Of a stretch of DNA of 61,359 bases, positions 21,901 to 30,773 are shown in pieces. The notes under the pieces are model-generated. The model was not told where the DNA came from. It saw only the letters and a program-made list of their open reading frames with translations, and searched no databases. Location: NCBI GenBank assembly GCA_027488155.1, contig JAIYCE010000045.1:1-61359 (forward strand), written 5' to 3'. The number at the start of each line of letters is the position of its first letter. Position 1 is the stretch's first letter. This DNA is from Hyphomicrobiales bacterium. Lineage in GTDB: Bacteria > Pseudomonadota > Alphaproteobacteria > Rhizobiales > Beijerinckiaceae. The translations under genes and the position numbers were made by a program.

Positions 21901-22040
21901 ACGACGATAGTCGGAAATTCGATGTTCGGTAGGCTCGCCACTGGAAGCGCGCGATAGGCGACGAACCCTGCAAGCAACAAGCCGAGCGCCAGAAGCATGG
22001 TGCCGATGGGCCGCTTGATGAACAGCGCCGAAAAGTCCAT
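18936..22040 (-). CDS. RND multidrug efflux permease (MdtC-like, second permease)
   Basis: 1034 residues, full length for a hydrophobe/amphiphile RND pump. N-terminal FIKRPIGTMLLALGLLLAGFVAYRALPVASLP is the first transmembrane helix. Transmembrane helix 4 carries the proton-relay pair in VGFVVDDAIVMIENI (Asp-Asp near residues 405-406). The second half has the matching IMLIGIVKKNGIILVDFAL helix. Two large periplasmic loops follow helices 1 and 7. It is the last gene of a four-gene operon, 3 nt after the other permease. The tandem-permease arrangement is that of MdtB/MdtC, whose products assemble as a heterotrimer. Substrates unknown. Confidence 0.92.
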   Translation of the reverse strand: MDFSALFIKRPIGTMLLALGLLLAGFVAYRALPVASLPNIEFPTIVVSASRPGADPVTMATTIAAPLERRLGAIAGVTEISSTSSLGTTRIIVQFDLARKIESAARDVQAALNAAAADLPGDLPTLPSFRKANPNAQPILILALTSDTIAPSAIYDIADLVIAQRISQVGGVGEVSVSGAEQPAIRVAANPAALGALGIGIDTLRSAIASANALSPVGQIDGTEQAISLAVNAQLRTPDDYGALIVRSADGKVTRLSSVAEVTQGVRNTRSAAWYNGKPAVLINVTKQADANVIATVEQIRALLPELKRWIPAGIESHVLVDRTGTIRASVDDMQWTLAGSIALVMMVVALFLRRAVPVLAAGVTVPLSLAGAFVSMWAIGYSLDNLSLMALAIAVGFVVDDAIVMIENIDRSRAQGLSPLEAAFAGARQISFTLIAISVSLVAAFIPLLLMGGVQGRFFREFGMVLTAAIAVSTVVSLTLTPALCALAPARERRPGRIGRWIEAGLSYILALYETTLRFALREKLATMIVFIATIIATVQLYIITPKGFFPQDDTGLLFAFVETSTDVSFPVMADLQRKVEEVVAADPAVSAVGSTIGGSIWSGAINNGRLWIALKPFAERKLTSEQVVSRLRQSVKTVPGASVWLSAVQDLRMGGRSSRSPFQFTLWGPDTEALDRYAPLVETKLKTIPGLIDVNSDREPSGLQANVSVDRAAAARLGISIQDVSAALNNAYAQRQISTVYTQRNQYRVVLEVGPNFRRDPSDLDALFVPGKNGTQVPLSAVARVERALAPVAVRHQGPFPAITISYALRPGTSMDQAADLVRKAVQSMHLPESIRADFAGDAKAFRQNTGGQPLLILAAIIAVYLVLGILYESLIHPLTIISTLPAAGLGALLALNVVGSELTIIAFIGIIMLIGIVKKNGIILVDFALEAQRHSAYDAEAAIISACRERFRPILMTTLAAMLGALPLVLATGAGSELRRPLGITIVGGLAVSQILTLYTTPVIFILFDRLQNYLSRRRSATRALGGQGTR

Positions 22041-22043
22041 CGC

Positions 22044-25000
22044 CTACTCCGCCATCGCAGAAGAATTCTGCGGTCGCTCGGTTATGGCACTGCTCATGCG
22101 ACGCCTGATCCGCTCAAGCATTAAATACATGGCCGGCGTTGTGTAGAGCGTCAGCAATTGACTCAACACAAGGCCGCCAATGATGGTCACGCCCAGCGGC
22201 ACTCGCAATTCGGAGCCCGGCCCGCTACCCAAGGCTAAGGGCAAGGCACCGAACAAGGCCGCGAATGTTGTCATCATGATGGGGCGGAAGCGCAGCAAAC
22301 AGGCTTTTTCGATCGCTGCGCGCGACGAAAGCCCCTGCTCGCGTTCAGCATCGATCGCAAAATCGATCATCATGATCGCATTCTTTTTCACGATCCCCAT
22401 GAGCAGTACGATGCCAATGAGCGCCACGACTGACAGGTCGAGGTCACATAGAATGAGCGCCAGAAGAGCGCCGACACCGGCGGAGGGTAATGTCGAGAGG
22501 ATGGTGATCGGATGGATCGCGCTTTCGTAAAGCACGCCGAGCACAATATAGATCGTTACGATGGCTGCCAGAATGAGCCATGGCTGGCTGGCAAGCGCGC
22601 GTGAAAATTCTGCCGCATCACCCGTGAAACGTCCAATGATGGAATCGGGCATGGCGATTGTGCGTTCGGCGCGTGCGATGGCATTGACGGCATCGCCGAG
22701 CGATTCGCCGGCGGCGACATTGAAACTGATCGTGACGGCTGGGAATTGCTCGTCATGACCGATGATGAGCGGCGCTGTTCCCGGCTCGAAATGGGCAATC
22801 GCCGATAGAGGTACCTGCGCACCGCCGGTTCCGTTCACATAAAGACGACTCAGCGAATGAATGTCCTGCTGATAACGCGGTTTCGCCTCGAGTATCACGC
22901 GATATTGATTGGCCTGCGCATAGACGGTCGAAATCTGGCGTTGACCGAACGCATTGTTGAGCGCGTCGCTGACGGCTTGCACTGAAACGCCGAGCCGTGC
23001 CGCACTCTCGCGATCAATATTGACGAGAAGACGTGCCGCGCCATCCTGCGCTTCGGAAACGACGTCACGAAATTCCGGTGCGCGCGCCATTTCTACGGCA
23101 AGCCTTTGGGCCCACAATGTCACTTCACGAGCGTCCGTTCCTGTCAGACTGTATTGATATTGCGCTGCGCTGGCGCGTGTCGTGATCTGCACCTCTTGTA
23201 CGGAGAGGAAGGATACATCCACACCGGGAAATTGGGCAGCGAGTTTTTCAAGTCGAGCGATGATGGTGGCCGCACCGTCGCGCATGTCACGCGGTTTCAG
23301 CACGAGTGTAAGGCGCGCGGTGTTCCCTGTCAGGTTCGACGGACCAACGCCGATGACGGAGACGACCGCTTCAATATCGCGATCTTTCTGGAACGCGTCA
23401 GTCAGGCGAACCTGCATGGCCTGCATGCGGTCGAATGAGGCGCTGGGTTCCGCCTTCAGAAGGGCGGTGACGAGGCCCGTATCCTGCTGTGGCATGAATC
23501 CCTTCGGTATGACGAGGTAGAGCGCGATGGTGGCAAGCAACGTCATTGCCATGGAAGCGAGCATCAAGGTCTGATGCCGCAGGCTCCAACGCAGGGTGCG
23601 AGCGTATTGCGCTGTTGTCCATGCAAAGGCGCGGTCGAAGAGGTTCAGAAGGCCGGCACGGCCCTCTCGAGCCGTTTCTTTTTTCAACAGACGCGCGCAC
23701 ATCATTGGCGTCAATGTGAGGGAGACGATCATCGAGGCCGTCACCGCCACTGTCAGCGTGATGGCAAATTCACGAAACATCCGCCCCACAATGCCGGTCA
23801 TGAAGAGGAGCGGAATGAAAACCGCCACAAGCGATACGGTGAGCGATACAACTGTAAACCCGATTTCGCGTGCGCCTTTGAACGCCGCCTCCAGTGGGCT
23901 TTCACCCTCCTCAATATGGCGGACGATGTTTTCGATCATCACGATGGCGTCGTCGACGACAAAGCCGGTGCCGATGGTCAGCGCCATCAGCGAGAGATTG
24001 TCGAGACTGAACCCGATCAACCACATCACGGCGAATGTGGCGAGCAAGGAGAGGGGTAGCACCACGCCGGCAATCAAGGTCGAGCGCGCTGTCCGCAGGA
24101 AAAGAAGAACAACAAGGACAACAAGTGCCACGCTCAGCACTAGCGTGAATTGTACGTCATGAATGGAAGCGCGGATCGTACTTGTCCGGTCATGGACGAT
24201 TTCGAGCGATACGCCCGATGGGATCATGCGTCCAAGCCGCGGCAATTCCTGCTGTAGTCTCTCAACGGTGGCGACGACATTGGCACCCGGCTGACGTAAA
24301 ATATCGAGCACAACGGCGGGCTGACCCTTGTACCAGCCCGCCACTTTCGCATTTTCAAGACCTTCGACGATATCGGCGACATCATCAAGCAGCACGGGTG
24401 CGCCGTTTCGATAGGCTACGACAAGGCTGCGATAAGCGCTTGCTGCCGACAGCTGATCGTTGGCGGCGAGCGTCCATGATTGATGCGTGCCGTCGAGCGC
24501 GCCTTTCGGGCCCGATACATTCGCCGCGACAATCGCGGCCCGAATGTCGTCGAGGCCGATGCCATAACTCGCCAACCGCAATAGATCGGCCTGAATGCGT
24601 ATGGCTGGTCGTACGCCGCCTTGTATCGCAACATGGCCAACGCCGGAGACTTCGCTAAGACGTTGCAGCAAGAGCGTATCGGCCATGTCGCTCAACTGCC
24701 GCAGCGTATAGGTCGGCGAGGTAAGCGCGATCGTCATGATCGGGGCGTCTGCTGGATTCACCTTCGCATAGGTCGGCGGAAAAGGCAGGTTGCGCGGGAG
24801 GGTCGAAGAGGCGGCGTTGATGGCAGCCTGCACATCCTGCGCGGCGGAATCGATGTCGCGCTCGAGATCGAATTGCAGCGTAATCTGGCTGATCCCGAAC
24901 GCACTTTGCGATGTGATGGCGGTGAGGGAAGGAATTTGCCCCAATTGCCGTTCGAGCGGCGATGTCACCAACGCCGCCATCGTGTCAGGGTTTGCGCCCG

Positions 25001-25154
25001 GCAATTGGGTCGAGATCTGAATGGTTGGGAAATCGACCTGCGGCAGGGACGCAACAGGCAGAAGCCTATAGCCGATCAGCCCCGCCAGCATCGTGGCGAT
25101 GCCGATCAGCGAGGTCGCGATTGGCCGCCGGATGAAGGGGGCCGAGATATTCAT
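22044..25154 (-). CDS. RND multidrug efflux permease (MdtB-like, first permease)
   Basis: 1036 residues. Starts FIRRPIATSLIGIATMLAGLIGYRLLPVASLP. The transmembrane helix 4 motif GFVVDDAIVMIENIVRH contains both proton-relay aspartates, and VLLMGIVKKNAIMMIDFAI is the equivalent helix in the second half. The start overlaps the membrane-fusion gene by 4 bp. It is similar in organisation to, but clearly diverged from, the second permease. Expected to exchange protons for drugs or detergents across the envelope with the adjacent periplasmic and outer-membrane subunits. Confidence 0.92.
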   Translation of the reverse strand: MNISAPFIRRPIATSLIGIATMLAGLIGYRLLPVASLPQVDFPTIQISTQLPGANPDTMAALVTSPLERQLGQIPSLTAITSQSAFGISQITLQFDLERDIDSAAQDVQAAINAASSTLPRNLPFPPTYAKVNPADAPIMTIALTSPTYTLRQLSDMADTLLLQRLSEVSGVGHVAIQGGVRPAIRIQADLLRLASYGIGLDDIRAAIVAANVSGPKGALDGTHQSWTLAANDQLSAASAYRSLVVAYRNGAPVLLDDVADIVEGLENAKVAGWYKGQPAVVLDILRQPGANVVATVERLQQELPRLGRMIPSGVSLEIVHDRTSTIRASIHDVQFTLVLSVALVVLVVLLFLRTARSTLIAGVVLPLSLLATFAVMWLIGFSLDNLSLMALTIGTGFVVDDAIVMIENIVRHIEEGESPLEAAFKGAREIGFTVVSLTVSLVAVFIPLLFMTGIVGRMFREFAITLTVAVTASMIVSLTLTPMMCARLLKKETAREGRAGLLNLFDRAFAWTTAQYARTLRWSLRHQTLMLASMAMTLLATIALYLVIPKGFMPQQDTGLVTALLKAEPSASFDRMQAMQVRLTDAFQKDRDIEAVVSVIGVGPSNLTGNTARLTLVLKPRDMRDGAATIIARLEKLAAQFPGVDVSFLSVQEVQITTRASAAQYQYSLTGTDAREVTLWAQRLAVEMARAPEFRDVVSEAQDGAARLLVNIDRESAARLGVSVQAVSDALNNAFGQRQISTVYAQANQYRVILEAKPRYQQDIHSLSRLYVNGTGGAQVPLSAIAHFEPGTAPLIIGHDEQFPAVTISFNVAAGESLGDAVNAIARAERTIAMPDSIIGRFTGDAAEFSRALASQPWLILAAIVTIYIVLGVLYESAIHPITILSTLPSAGVGALLALILCDLDLSVVALIGIVLLMGIVKKNAIMMIDFAIDAEREQGLSSRAAIEKACLLRFRPIMMTTFAALFGALPLALGSGPGSELRVPLGVTIIGGLVLSQLLTLYTTPAMYLMLERIRRRMSSAITERPQNSSAMAE

Positions 25155-26428
25155 CGCGCCGGGGCCGGATTGGCAGGAGTGGCCGCCGCACCCTGCGCTG
25201 CAGGCGCATTCGGTGCAGTGGGGCGCTGCGGCGCGTTCGGTCGTTGTTGCCGGCGTGAGGCGGGGCCTAGTGTGCCTGGGTCAGGCAAGGGCTCCGGCGT
25301 TGCCACCTTGACGCTCGTCCCGTCGGCAAGCCGGGCAAACCCGGTGGTTGCCACCTGATCGCCCGACTGTAGGCCGCTCGTGATTACGGTTTGGGCATCG
25401 TCCTGCATCCCCACTGTGACAGGCCGGACAGTCACAGTTTCGTCCGGGTTCACCACAAAGACGAACGTGCCTTTTGGCCCGCGTTGCAGGGCTGACGTCG
25501 GAATGACAATAGCCTGCCGGAGCGTATCGACGAGCAGTCTGACATTGGCAAAGGCACCCGGCCACAAGGCCATCGTCCTGTTGGGGAACTCGGCCTTCAG
25601 GCGGACCGTGCCTGTTGTCTGGTCGATCTGATTGTCGATTACGTTCAGTGTGCCGCGATCAATCACGGTTTGGCCGTCGGCATCGAGCGCTTCGGCGGCA
25701 ACGATTCCCTGCGCCCAGGCTTTGTTGACCCGCGGCAATTGCTGCTGCGGTACGCTGAATACGACGGCGATGGGCGTTACTTGAGAGACGGTGACGATGC
25801 CTGCCGTGTCCGATGGCTTGACGAGATTGCCTTCGTCAACATTGCGAATACCTGTACGTCCGTCGATCGGTGACGTGATGGTCGTATAGGCGAGCAGCGC
25901 GCGCGCATTGTCGATGGCCGCTTGATCGGCTTTCAATTGCGCTTCGAGTTGCGCCACGGTCGAGCGTTGCGTGTCGGCCTGTTGGCGGGTGACGGAGTTC
26001 GTCTCGGCCAAGCGCGTGTATCGTTCAAGATCGCGCCGCGCATTATCGAGAACGGCTTCGTTCTGGGCCTTTTTGGCCAGTGCCTGATCAAGCTGCGCTT
26101 GATAGGTGGTCGGATCGATCTTGGCGAGCACATCGCCTTTCTTGACCTCTTGCCCTTCGCGGAACAGCACTTGTCGCAATTGTCCATCGACTTGCGAGCG
26201 CACAGTCACGGATGCGGCGGGCCGCGCTGTACCAACGCCCTCGATATAGACAGGCACGTCAGCATTCTTTGCCTGCGCGGCAAGAATGGACACAGGGTCA
26301 GGCGTATTTTGCGTGCGGCGGAAAGATTTGGTGCCGCCTTTCCAATCGATCAGGAACAAGGGTGCTAGGACGCCGCCTGCCACAAGCAGCGTACCCACAG
26401 GCACCCACCAACGCCGTTTCAACGCCAT
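25151..26428 (-). CDS. RND efflux periplasmic adaptor (membrane fusion protein, MdtA-like)
   Basis: 425 residues. A single N-terminal transmembrane anchor (VPVGTLLVAGGVLAPLFLI) is followed by the biotinyl-lipoyl half-motif (VTVRSQVDGQLRQVLFREGQEVKKGDVLAKID), a coiled-coil hairpin of about residues 110-180, and the second lipoyl half, ITSPIDGRTGIRNVDEGNLV. It ends in an Ala/Pro-rich tail of about 45 residues, which is longer than in most relatives. It bridges the two RND permeases and the outer-membrane factor encoded on either side. Confidence 0.92.
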   Translation of the reverse strand: MALKRRWWVPVGTLLVAGGVLAPLFLIDWKGGTKSFRRTQNTPDPVSILAAQAKNADVPVYIEGVGTARPAASVTVRSQVDGQLRQVLFREGQEVKKGDVLAKIDPTTYQAQLDQALAKKAQNEAVLDNARRDLERYTRLAETNSVTRQQADTQRSTVAQLEAQLKADQAAIDNARALLAYTTITSPIDGRTGIRNVDEGNLVKPSDTAGIVTVSQVTPIAVVFSVPQQQLPRVNKAWAQGIVAAEALDADGQTVIDRGTLNVIDNQIDQTTGTVRLKAEFPNRTMALWPGAFANVRLLVDTLRQAIVIPTSALQRGPKGTFVFVVNPDETVTVRPVTVGMQDDAQTVITSGLQSGDQVATTGFARLADGTSVKVATPEPLPDPGTLGPASRRQQRPNAPQRPTAPNAPAAQGAAATPANPAPAR

Positions 26429-26472
26429 TTCAACCTCGCCGGGCTATCCGTCATTGCGGATGGCATTCTGTA

Positions 26473-27888
26473 TCATGGCGCGAACCTGTCCGCGTCCCCT
26501 TTTCCCCAACCCCCACCCAGCGCCTGATAAAGTGCAATCGCGGCCAAATAGCGGTTGGCGCGCGCTTGTGTGAGGGCGTCTTCTGCCTGAAAGAGTGCGG
26601 TCTGCGTTTGGAGAACGGTGACGAGATCCACCGTACCTTCGGCAAGGCGCTGGACTGCGATGTCGTAGGCACGGCGTGAACTGGCGAGTGCGGCGCGTTG
26701 TAGGACTTCCTGCTGTCCAAGTTGGCGCAACCCAATCAGGGCGCGCTCGACATCGGCAAAGCCGTTGATCACGGCGCTACGATAGGCCTGTAGCAATTCC
26801 GTCTGCCGTGCCTGTTGCTGTTCATATTGTCCTTGCAGCAAAAAGCCTTGAAAAATCGGTTGTGTCAGTCCGGCGCTTACAGCGTAAAAGCCCGAGCCGG
26901 GATTGAACAAAGAGCTGAGCGCAACACTCGCGAAACCGCCTTGGGCCGTCAGATTGATGGTGGGGAAAAAGGCGGCACGGGCTGCATAGACATTGGCATG
27001 GGCGGCTTCCAGGCGCGCTTCCGCCGCTGCAATATCCGGTCGTCTTTCGAGCAAGGTCGAGGGCAGGGCCGCATCGATTTGCGGCAAACGCAGTATATCG
27101 AGGCTCCTCCCCGCCACGCGGATACGTTCTGGCGCGCGACCCAATAACACTGCGAGCGTCATCACGTCCTGCTCCGACGTTTGCTCAAATGCAGGAATGT
27201 TGGCGCGGATATTCGCAACGACGGTTTCTTGCTGCGCGAGATCCAGCGCGGTGGCAGTGCCGACTTCGAGCCGCTCGCGGATGATGGTAAGAACGCGCTC
27301 CGCCGCATCGAGATTTTGCCGCGCAATGCGGATGCGCTCGCGGGCCGCCAAAATGCGCACATAGAGCGAAGCGGTTGTCGCGGCGGTGGTCAGCGCTGCT
27401 GTATCGCGATCAAAGCGCGACGCTTGTGCAAGAAATTCGGCAGAATCGAGCAGTGCCCTGTTCTGGCCCCAGAAGTCGATTTCATAGGTTGCAAGGAAGG
27501 CGGGGTTGAAACGGTTGGCTCCTTGGCCGACGCCAGATGGCGTGCTGGTCCGCGAGCGTGACAGTGTTGCCGAGGCCCCGATCTGCGGAAAGAGGGCCGA
27601 CCCTGCAATTTTGGCCTGCGCGTCGGCCTCGGCGATGCGGGCCACGGCGATGGCAATGTCGAGATTGCCGGTTTGCGATTCGGCGACGAAGCCTGCGAGT
27701 TCCGTCGATCCGAAATTCCGCCACCAACCCGGCACGACGGGGCCGCGATGCGCCTGCCGCGGTGCATTGGCGAAGGCCGCCGGCACATCGAGGGCAGGCT
27801 GTGGGCGAGGCGCGTCGATACAGCCTCCCAGCAGGGGCAGCAGCACGACGGTCGCGGTCAGAACGCGAAGGCTGAGGGCGGCAGGCAT
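26473..27888 (-). CDS. Outer-membrane efflux lipoprotein, NodT/OprM family
   Basis: 471 residues from ATG 27888. This start gives a clean lipoprotein signal MPAALSLRVLTATVVLLPLLGGC; a GTG at 27942 would add 18 residues. Typical family features are PVVPGWWRNFGSTEL, AEADAQAKIAGSALFPQIGASA, the QQETVVANIRANIPAFEQ helical segment, LLERRPDIAAAEARLEAAHANVYAARAAFFP, and a duplicated helical-barrel repeat. It forms the TolC-like exit duct for the RND pump. It is the first gene of the operon, whereas in many Mdt operons the outer-membrane gene is absent or last. Confidence 0.9.
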   Translation of the reverse strand: MPAALSLRVLTATVVLLPLLGGCIDAPRPQPALDVPAAFANAPRQAHRGPVVPGWWRNFGSTELAGFVAESQTGNLDIAIAVARIAEADAQAKIAGSALFPQIGASATLSRSRTSTPSGVGQGANRFNPAFLATYEIDFWGQNRALLDSAEFLAQASRFDRDTAALTTAATTASLYVRILAARERIRIARQNLDAAERVLTIIRERLEVGTATALDLAQQETVVANIRANIPAFEQTSEQDVMTLAVLLGRAPERIRVAGRSLDILRLPQIDAALPSTLLERRPDIAAAEARLEAAHANVYAARAAFFPTINLTAQGGFASVALSSLFNPGSGFYAVSAGLTQPIFQGFLLQGQYEQQQARQTELLQAYRSAVINGFADVERALIGLRQLGQQEVLQRAALASSRRAYDIAVQRLAEGTVDLVTVLQTQTALFQAEDALTQARANRYLAAIALYQALGGGWGKGDADRFAP

Positions 27889-28102
27889 GAGCGCTGAGTT
27901 CAGTCCGGTCAAGAGCCGGATGATTGGGCTTATTAGCGGCACGGCGCAAGGGAAGTGCCTGCAAGCCTGCCCCTTTAGCCGTGGACAGAGGGCCGCTCTC
28001 GTTCAGATCAGCGTTGGTGCCAAGGTCCGCGTCAGCGATGTTCCGCCGCGGCTGAGTTTATCAGGCGATCCTGGAAGAGCCCGCTCCGCGCGCTCCTCTC
28101 AC

Positions 28103-28852
28103 TTATGCGATGTAAAGGCCGCCATTCACGTGGAGGCTTTCGGCCGTGATGAACGAAGCATCGTCCGAGCACAAAAAGGCGATGGCACCGGCGATCTCAT
28201 CCGCAGTGCCGAGTCGTTTCAGCGGCGTCGCCTGGATGAATTTGTCGCCCGTCAATTGCAGGAGGTTTTGCACCATGGGGCCATCGACGAGGCCTGGCGC
28301 AATAGAGTTGACCCGGATTCGCGGTGCAAGTTCCACGGCAAGCGAACGCGAGAAGACAACCACACCACCTTTTGCCGCGGCATAATGCGCATGGGCATGG
28401 CTGCCACGATGGCCTGCAATCGATGCAATGTTGACGATGGCACCCCCGTCATTCATGTGAGGAATGGCGGCCCGACATGTATAGAATACGCCATCGAGAT
28501 TGACCGCAATCGTTTGCTGCCATTGCGCATCCGTCATCTCTTCGACAAGTGCATCGCGATAAATACCAGCAGACGTGACCAGCGCATCGATTCCACCGAA
28601 ACGTTTCACGGCTTCTCCTGCCACACGATCTGCATCGGTTGGCTCAGTCACATCGTGTTTCAAAGGCAGGGTGCGTGTGAGATCGGGATCGAGAGTGCGC
28701 GCAAATCTCGTCACCGCATCAAGGTCGAAATCGGTCAGAACGCAGTTTGCGCCCCCAGCATAGAAGCGATGTGCAATGGCTTGGCCTATTGTGCCGGCAG
28801 CCCCCGTCAGAAGCAGCGTCTTTCCGCTGAAGTCGTAGATTGTTCGCTTCAT
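28103..28852 (-). CDS. Short-chain dehydrogenase (NAD(P)-dependent)
   Basis: 249 residues from ATG 28852, which overlaps the stop of the upstream SDR gene as ATGA; an ATG four codons earlier at 28864 is possible. Cofactor motif TGAAGTIGQAIA, acidic DFDLD after beta-2 (favours NAD), VTSAGIY, and a canonical SIAG-x8-HYAAAK catalytic Ser/Tyr/Lys. Last gene of the leftward arm of the divergent oxidoreductase cluster. It probably oxidises a secondary alcohol in the same pathway as its neighbour. Substrate unknown. Confidence 0.85.
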   Translation of the reverse strand: MKRTIYDFSGKTLLLTGAAGTIGQAIAHRFYAGGANCVLTDFDLDAVTRFARTLDPDLTRTLPLKHDVTEPTDADRVAGEAVKRFGGIDALVTSAGIYRDALVEEMTDAQWQQTIAVNLDGVFYTCRAAIPHMNDGGAIVNIASIAGHRGSHAHAHYAAAKGGVVVFSRSLAVELAPRIRVNSIAPGLVDGPMVQNLLQLTGDKFIQATPLKRLGTADEIAGAIAFLCSDDASFITAESLHVNGGLYIA

Positions 28853-29619
28853 GTCATTAACCATCCACCTGCAACATCGATTGTCTGTCCTGTGACGAAC
28901 CGGCCGCCGTCCGATGTCAGGAACAACACCGTCTCTGCCACTTCCTCCGGCGTACCGAAACGACGCAGCGGCGTAACCGCCTTCACCGCGTCATTGGCTG
29001 CGCTGGCCGTTCCCCGCATCAGCGGCGTATCGATCCGGCCCGGCGCGACAGCATTGACCGTGATGTTGAACGGGCCGACTTCGCCAGCGAGATGTTTCGT
29101 GAAGCCGATCAGCGCCGCCTTGGTTGCGGCATAGTGAATTCCCACGATGTCGGAGTAGGTTTTTCCGACCACTGAGGAGGTCGAAACGATCCGCCCGCGA
29201 CCCAAATTCTTCATGTTTGGCAGCACGGCGCGCGTACAGTTGAAGGCGCCTGTTAGATTGACATCGAGAACGCGCTGCCATTCTTCAGGCGGCATTTCCC
29301 ATGCCGGTGCGCGTTTGCCATCGGGACCGCTCTTCGGCGAAATGCCGGCATTATTGATGAGAATGTCGATCGGCCCCAGCGCTTCTGCTGCGCGCGCCAT
29401 CGCGCGCTCGATTGCCGCGTAATCGGCGACGTCAGCAGCCAGTCCAATTGCTTTAACGCCGCGCGCTTTGGCATCGGCAGCAGCGCTGTCGGCAAGTCCG
29501 ACATCATGGTCAAGATAGGCAATAGCAGCCCCCGATGCAGCATGGGCATCGGCGATAGCGCGCCCGATGCCGCGCCCTGCTCCAGTCACAACAGCGACGC
29601 GTCCGCGATGGGTGCTCAC
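28849..29619 (-). CDS. Short-chain dehydrogenase, 3-oxoacyl-ACP-reductase-like
   Basis: 256 residues with a complete classical SDR set: TGAGRGIGRAIA (cofactor), NNAGISP, SSVVGKTYSDIVGIHYAATK (Ser, Tyr, Lys) and NAVAPGRIDTPL, ending GGWLMT. The 3' end overlaps the next SDR gene and its start overlaps the quinone-reductase stop by 4 bp, so the three genes form one transcription unit. Two distinct SDRs in one short operon suggest two successive or stereospecific oxidations in a degradation pathway. Confidence 0.85.
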   Translation of the reverse strand: MSTHRGRVAVVTGAGRGIGRAIADAHAASGAAIAYLDHDVGLADSAAADAKARGVKAIGLAADVADYAAIERAMARAAEALGPIDILINNAGISPKSGPDGKRAPAWEMPPEEWQRVLDVNLTGAFNCTRAVLPNMKNLGRGRIVSTSSVVGKTYSDIVGIHYAATKAALIGFTKHLAGEVGPFNITVNAVAPGRIDTPLMRGTASAANDAVKAVTPLRRFGTPEEVAETVLFLTSDGGRFVTGQTIDVAGGWLMT

Positions 29620-30617
29620 TGGCTTACCTCAAGCATGATCTTGCCGAGATGCGCGCTCGATTCCATGAGTGCATGGGCTTCGCGCGTCTGCTCAAGCGGG
29701 AAGACCTTGTGAATGATCGGCTTCACCTTGCCGTTATCGTAAAGCGGCCAGATATCGCTGCGCAGTTTATCGGCTATCGCTTTTTTGAGTTCAACCGACC
29801 GTGGCCGCAATGTCGATCCGGTGATAGTCAATCGGCGCAACATCACTGGCAAAAAGTCAAACTCGGTGCGGCTCGATTGCAAGAAAGCGATTTGCACGAG
29901 GCGACCTTCGAAGGCGAGTGAGTTCACATTCTGCTGCAAGTAAGGGCCGCCAACCATATCGAGAATGACGTCGACTCCTTTGCCGCCTGTGATGTCCTTG
30001 ATGCGTGCGCGCCAGTCTTCAGTGCGATAGTTGATCGCGACATCGGCGCCCATGTCGCGGCAAAACTGACATTTTTCAGCTGATCCGGCGGTGGTAATGA
30101 CGGTTGCGCCCGCCTGCTTTGCCAGTTGGATCGCGGTGTAGCCGATGCCGCTCGATCCGCCATGGATCAAGATTGTTTCACCCCTTGTCAGTCGTCCACG
30201 TGTGAAAACGTTGTCATAGACTGTAAAAACGTTTTCCGGCAGGCCACCTGCTTCAAGGAGCGTAAGCCCTTTGGGGACCGGCAGGCAGAGCGGCGCATCT
30301 GCGATGCAATACTCTGCATATCCGCCGGAGATGACGAGAGCACAAACCTCATCGCCCATTTTGAGATCGTGTACGCCCGCGCCAACAGCCACGACGCGCC
30401 CCGAGATCTCAAGGCCCGGAATGTCTGTGGCGCCGGGCGGTGGCGGATACCCGCCCGCCCTTTGGATGCAATCTGGCCTATTCACGCCTGCGGCGATGAC
30501 TTTCACCAGCACCTGCCCCTGGCCGGGCGATGGCACCGGCCCCGTCTCGACTTGAATGACCTCGGGGCCACCAGAGCCAGCAAACCGGATCTGTCTCATG
30601 GTCGTGGGCAGTGACAT
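29616..30617 (-). CDS. NAD(P)H:quinone oxidoreductase, zinc-free MDR family
   Basis: 333 residues from ATG 30617, selected because GAGGA lies 7 nt upstream; an in-frame ATG at 30635 would add six residues. Motifs: the N-terminal MRQIRFAGSGGPEVIQVE, RPDCIQRAGGYPPPPGATDIPGLEISG, and the cofactor motif IHGGSSGIGYTAIQLAKQAGATVITTAGSAEK with an NADPH-type pattern. The Cys/His zinc ligands of alcohol dehydrogenases are missing, as in the quinone-oxidoreductase (QorA/PIG3) branch. First gene of the leftward arm of the divergent cluster. Substrate unknown. Confidence 0.85.
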   Translation of the reverse strand: MSLPTTMRQIRFAGSGGPEVIQVETGPVPSPGQGQVLVKVIAAGVNRPDCIQRAGGYPPPPGATDIPGLEISGRVVAVGAGVHDLKMGDEVCALVISGGYAEYCIADAPLCLPVPKGLTLLEAGGLPENVFTVYDNVFTRGRLTRGETILIHGGSSGIGYTAIQLAKQAGATVITTAGSAEKCQFCRDMGADVAINYRTEDWRARIKDITGGKGVDVILDMVGGPYLQQNVNSLAFEGRLVQIAFLQSSRTEFDFLPVMLRRLTITGSTLRPRSVELKKAIADKLRSDIWPLYDNGKVKPIIHKVFPLEQTREAHALMESSAHLGKIMLEVSQ

Positions 30618-30669
30618 CGGGCGTTCCTCGAACATGGCGCAAGGCGCGGAGCCCCTCAGGCTTCGCGGG

Positions 30670-30685
30670 GGGGTATCGATACCCC
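30670..30685. promoter_or_regulatory. Perfect 16-bp palindrome, candidate operator
   Basis: GGGGTATCGATACCCC is fully self-complementary and sits in the 156-nt gap between the divergent quinone-reductase and shikimate-dehydrogenase-like genes, 53 nt from one start and 89 nt from the other. A symmetrical site placed between two divergent promoters is what a dimeric repressor or activator would use. No regulator gene lies in the cluster, so the cognate protein must be encoded elsewhere. Confidence 0.55.
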
Positions 30686-30773
30686 AAAGATCGCATCTCT
30701 GGGGCAGATAATCTATGTTGAATGAACCGTTCGGAAGAGCGGTTGTTGTTAACTCCGATCCGGGGCTTAGGGA

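Noticed and set aside
27506-29134. Long plus-strand open frame (over 500 codons) opposite the efflux and SDR genes
   Set aside because: The minus strand here encodes an outer-membrane efflux protein and two SDRs with clear motifs; the plus frame has no recognisable domain and spans three genes.
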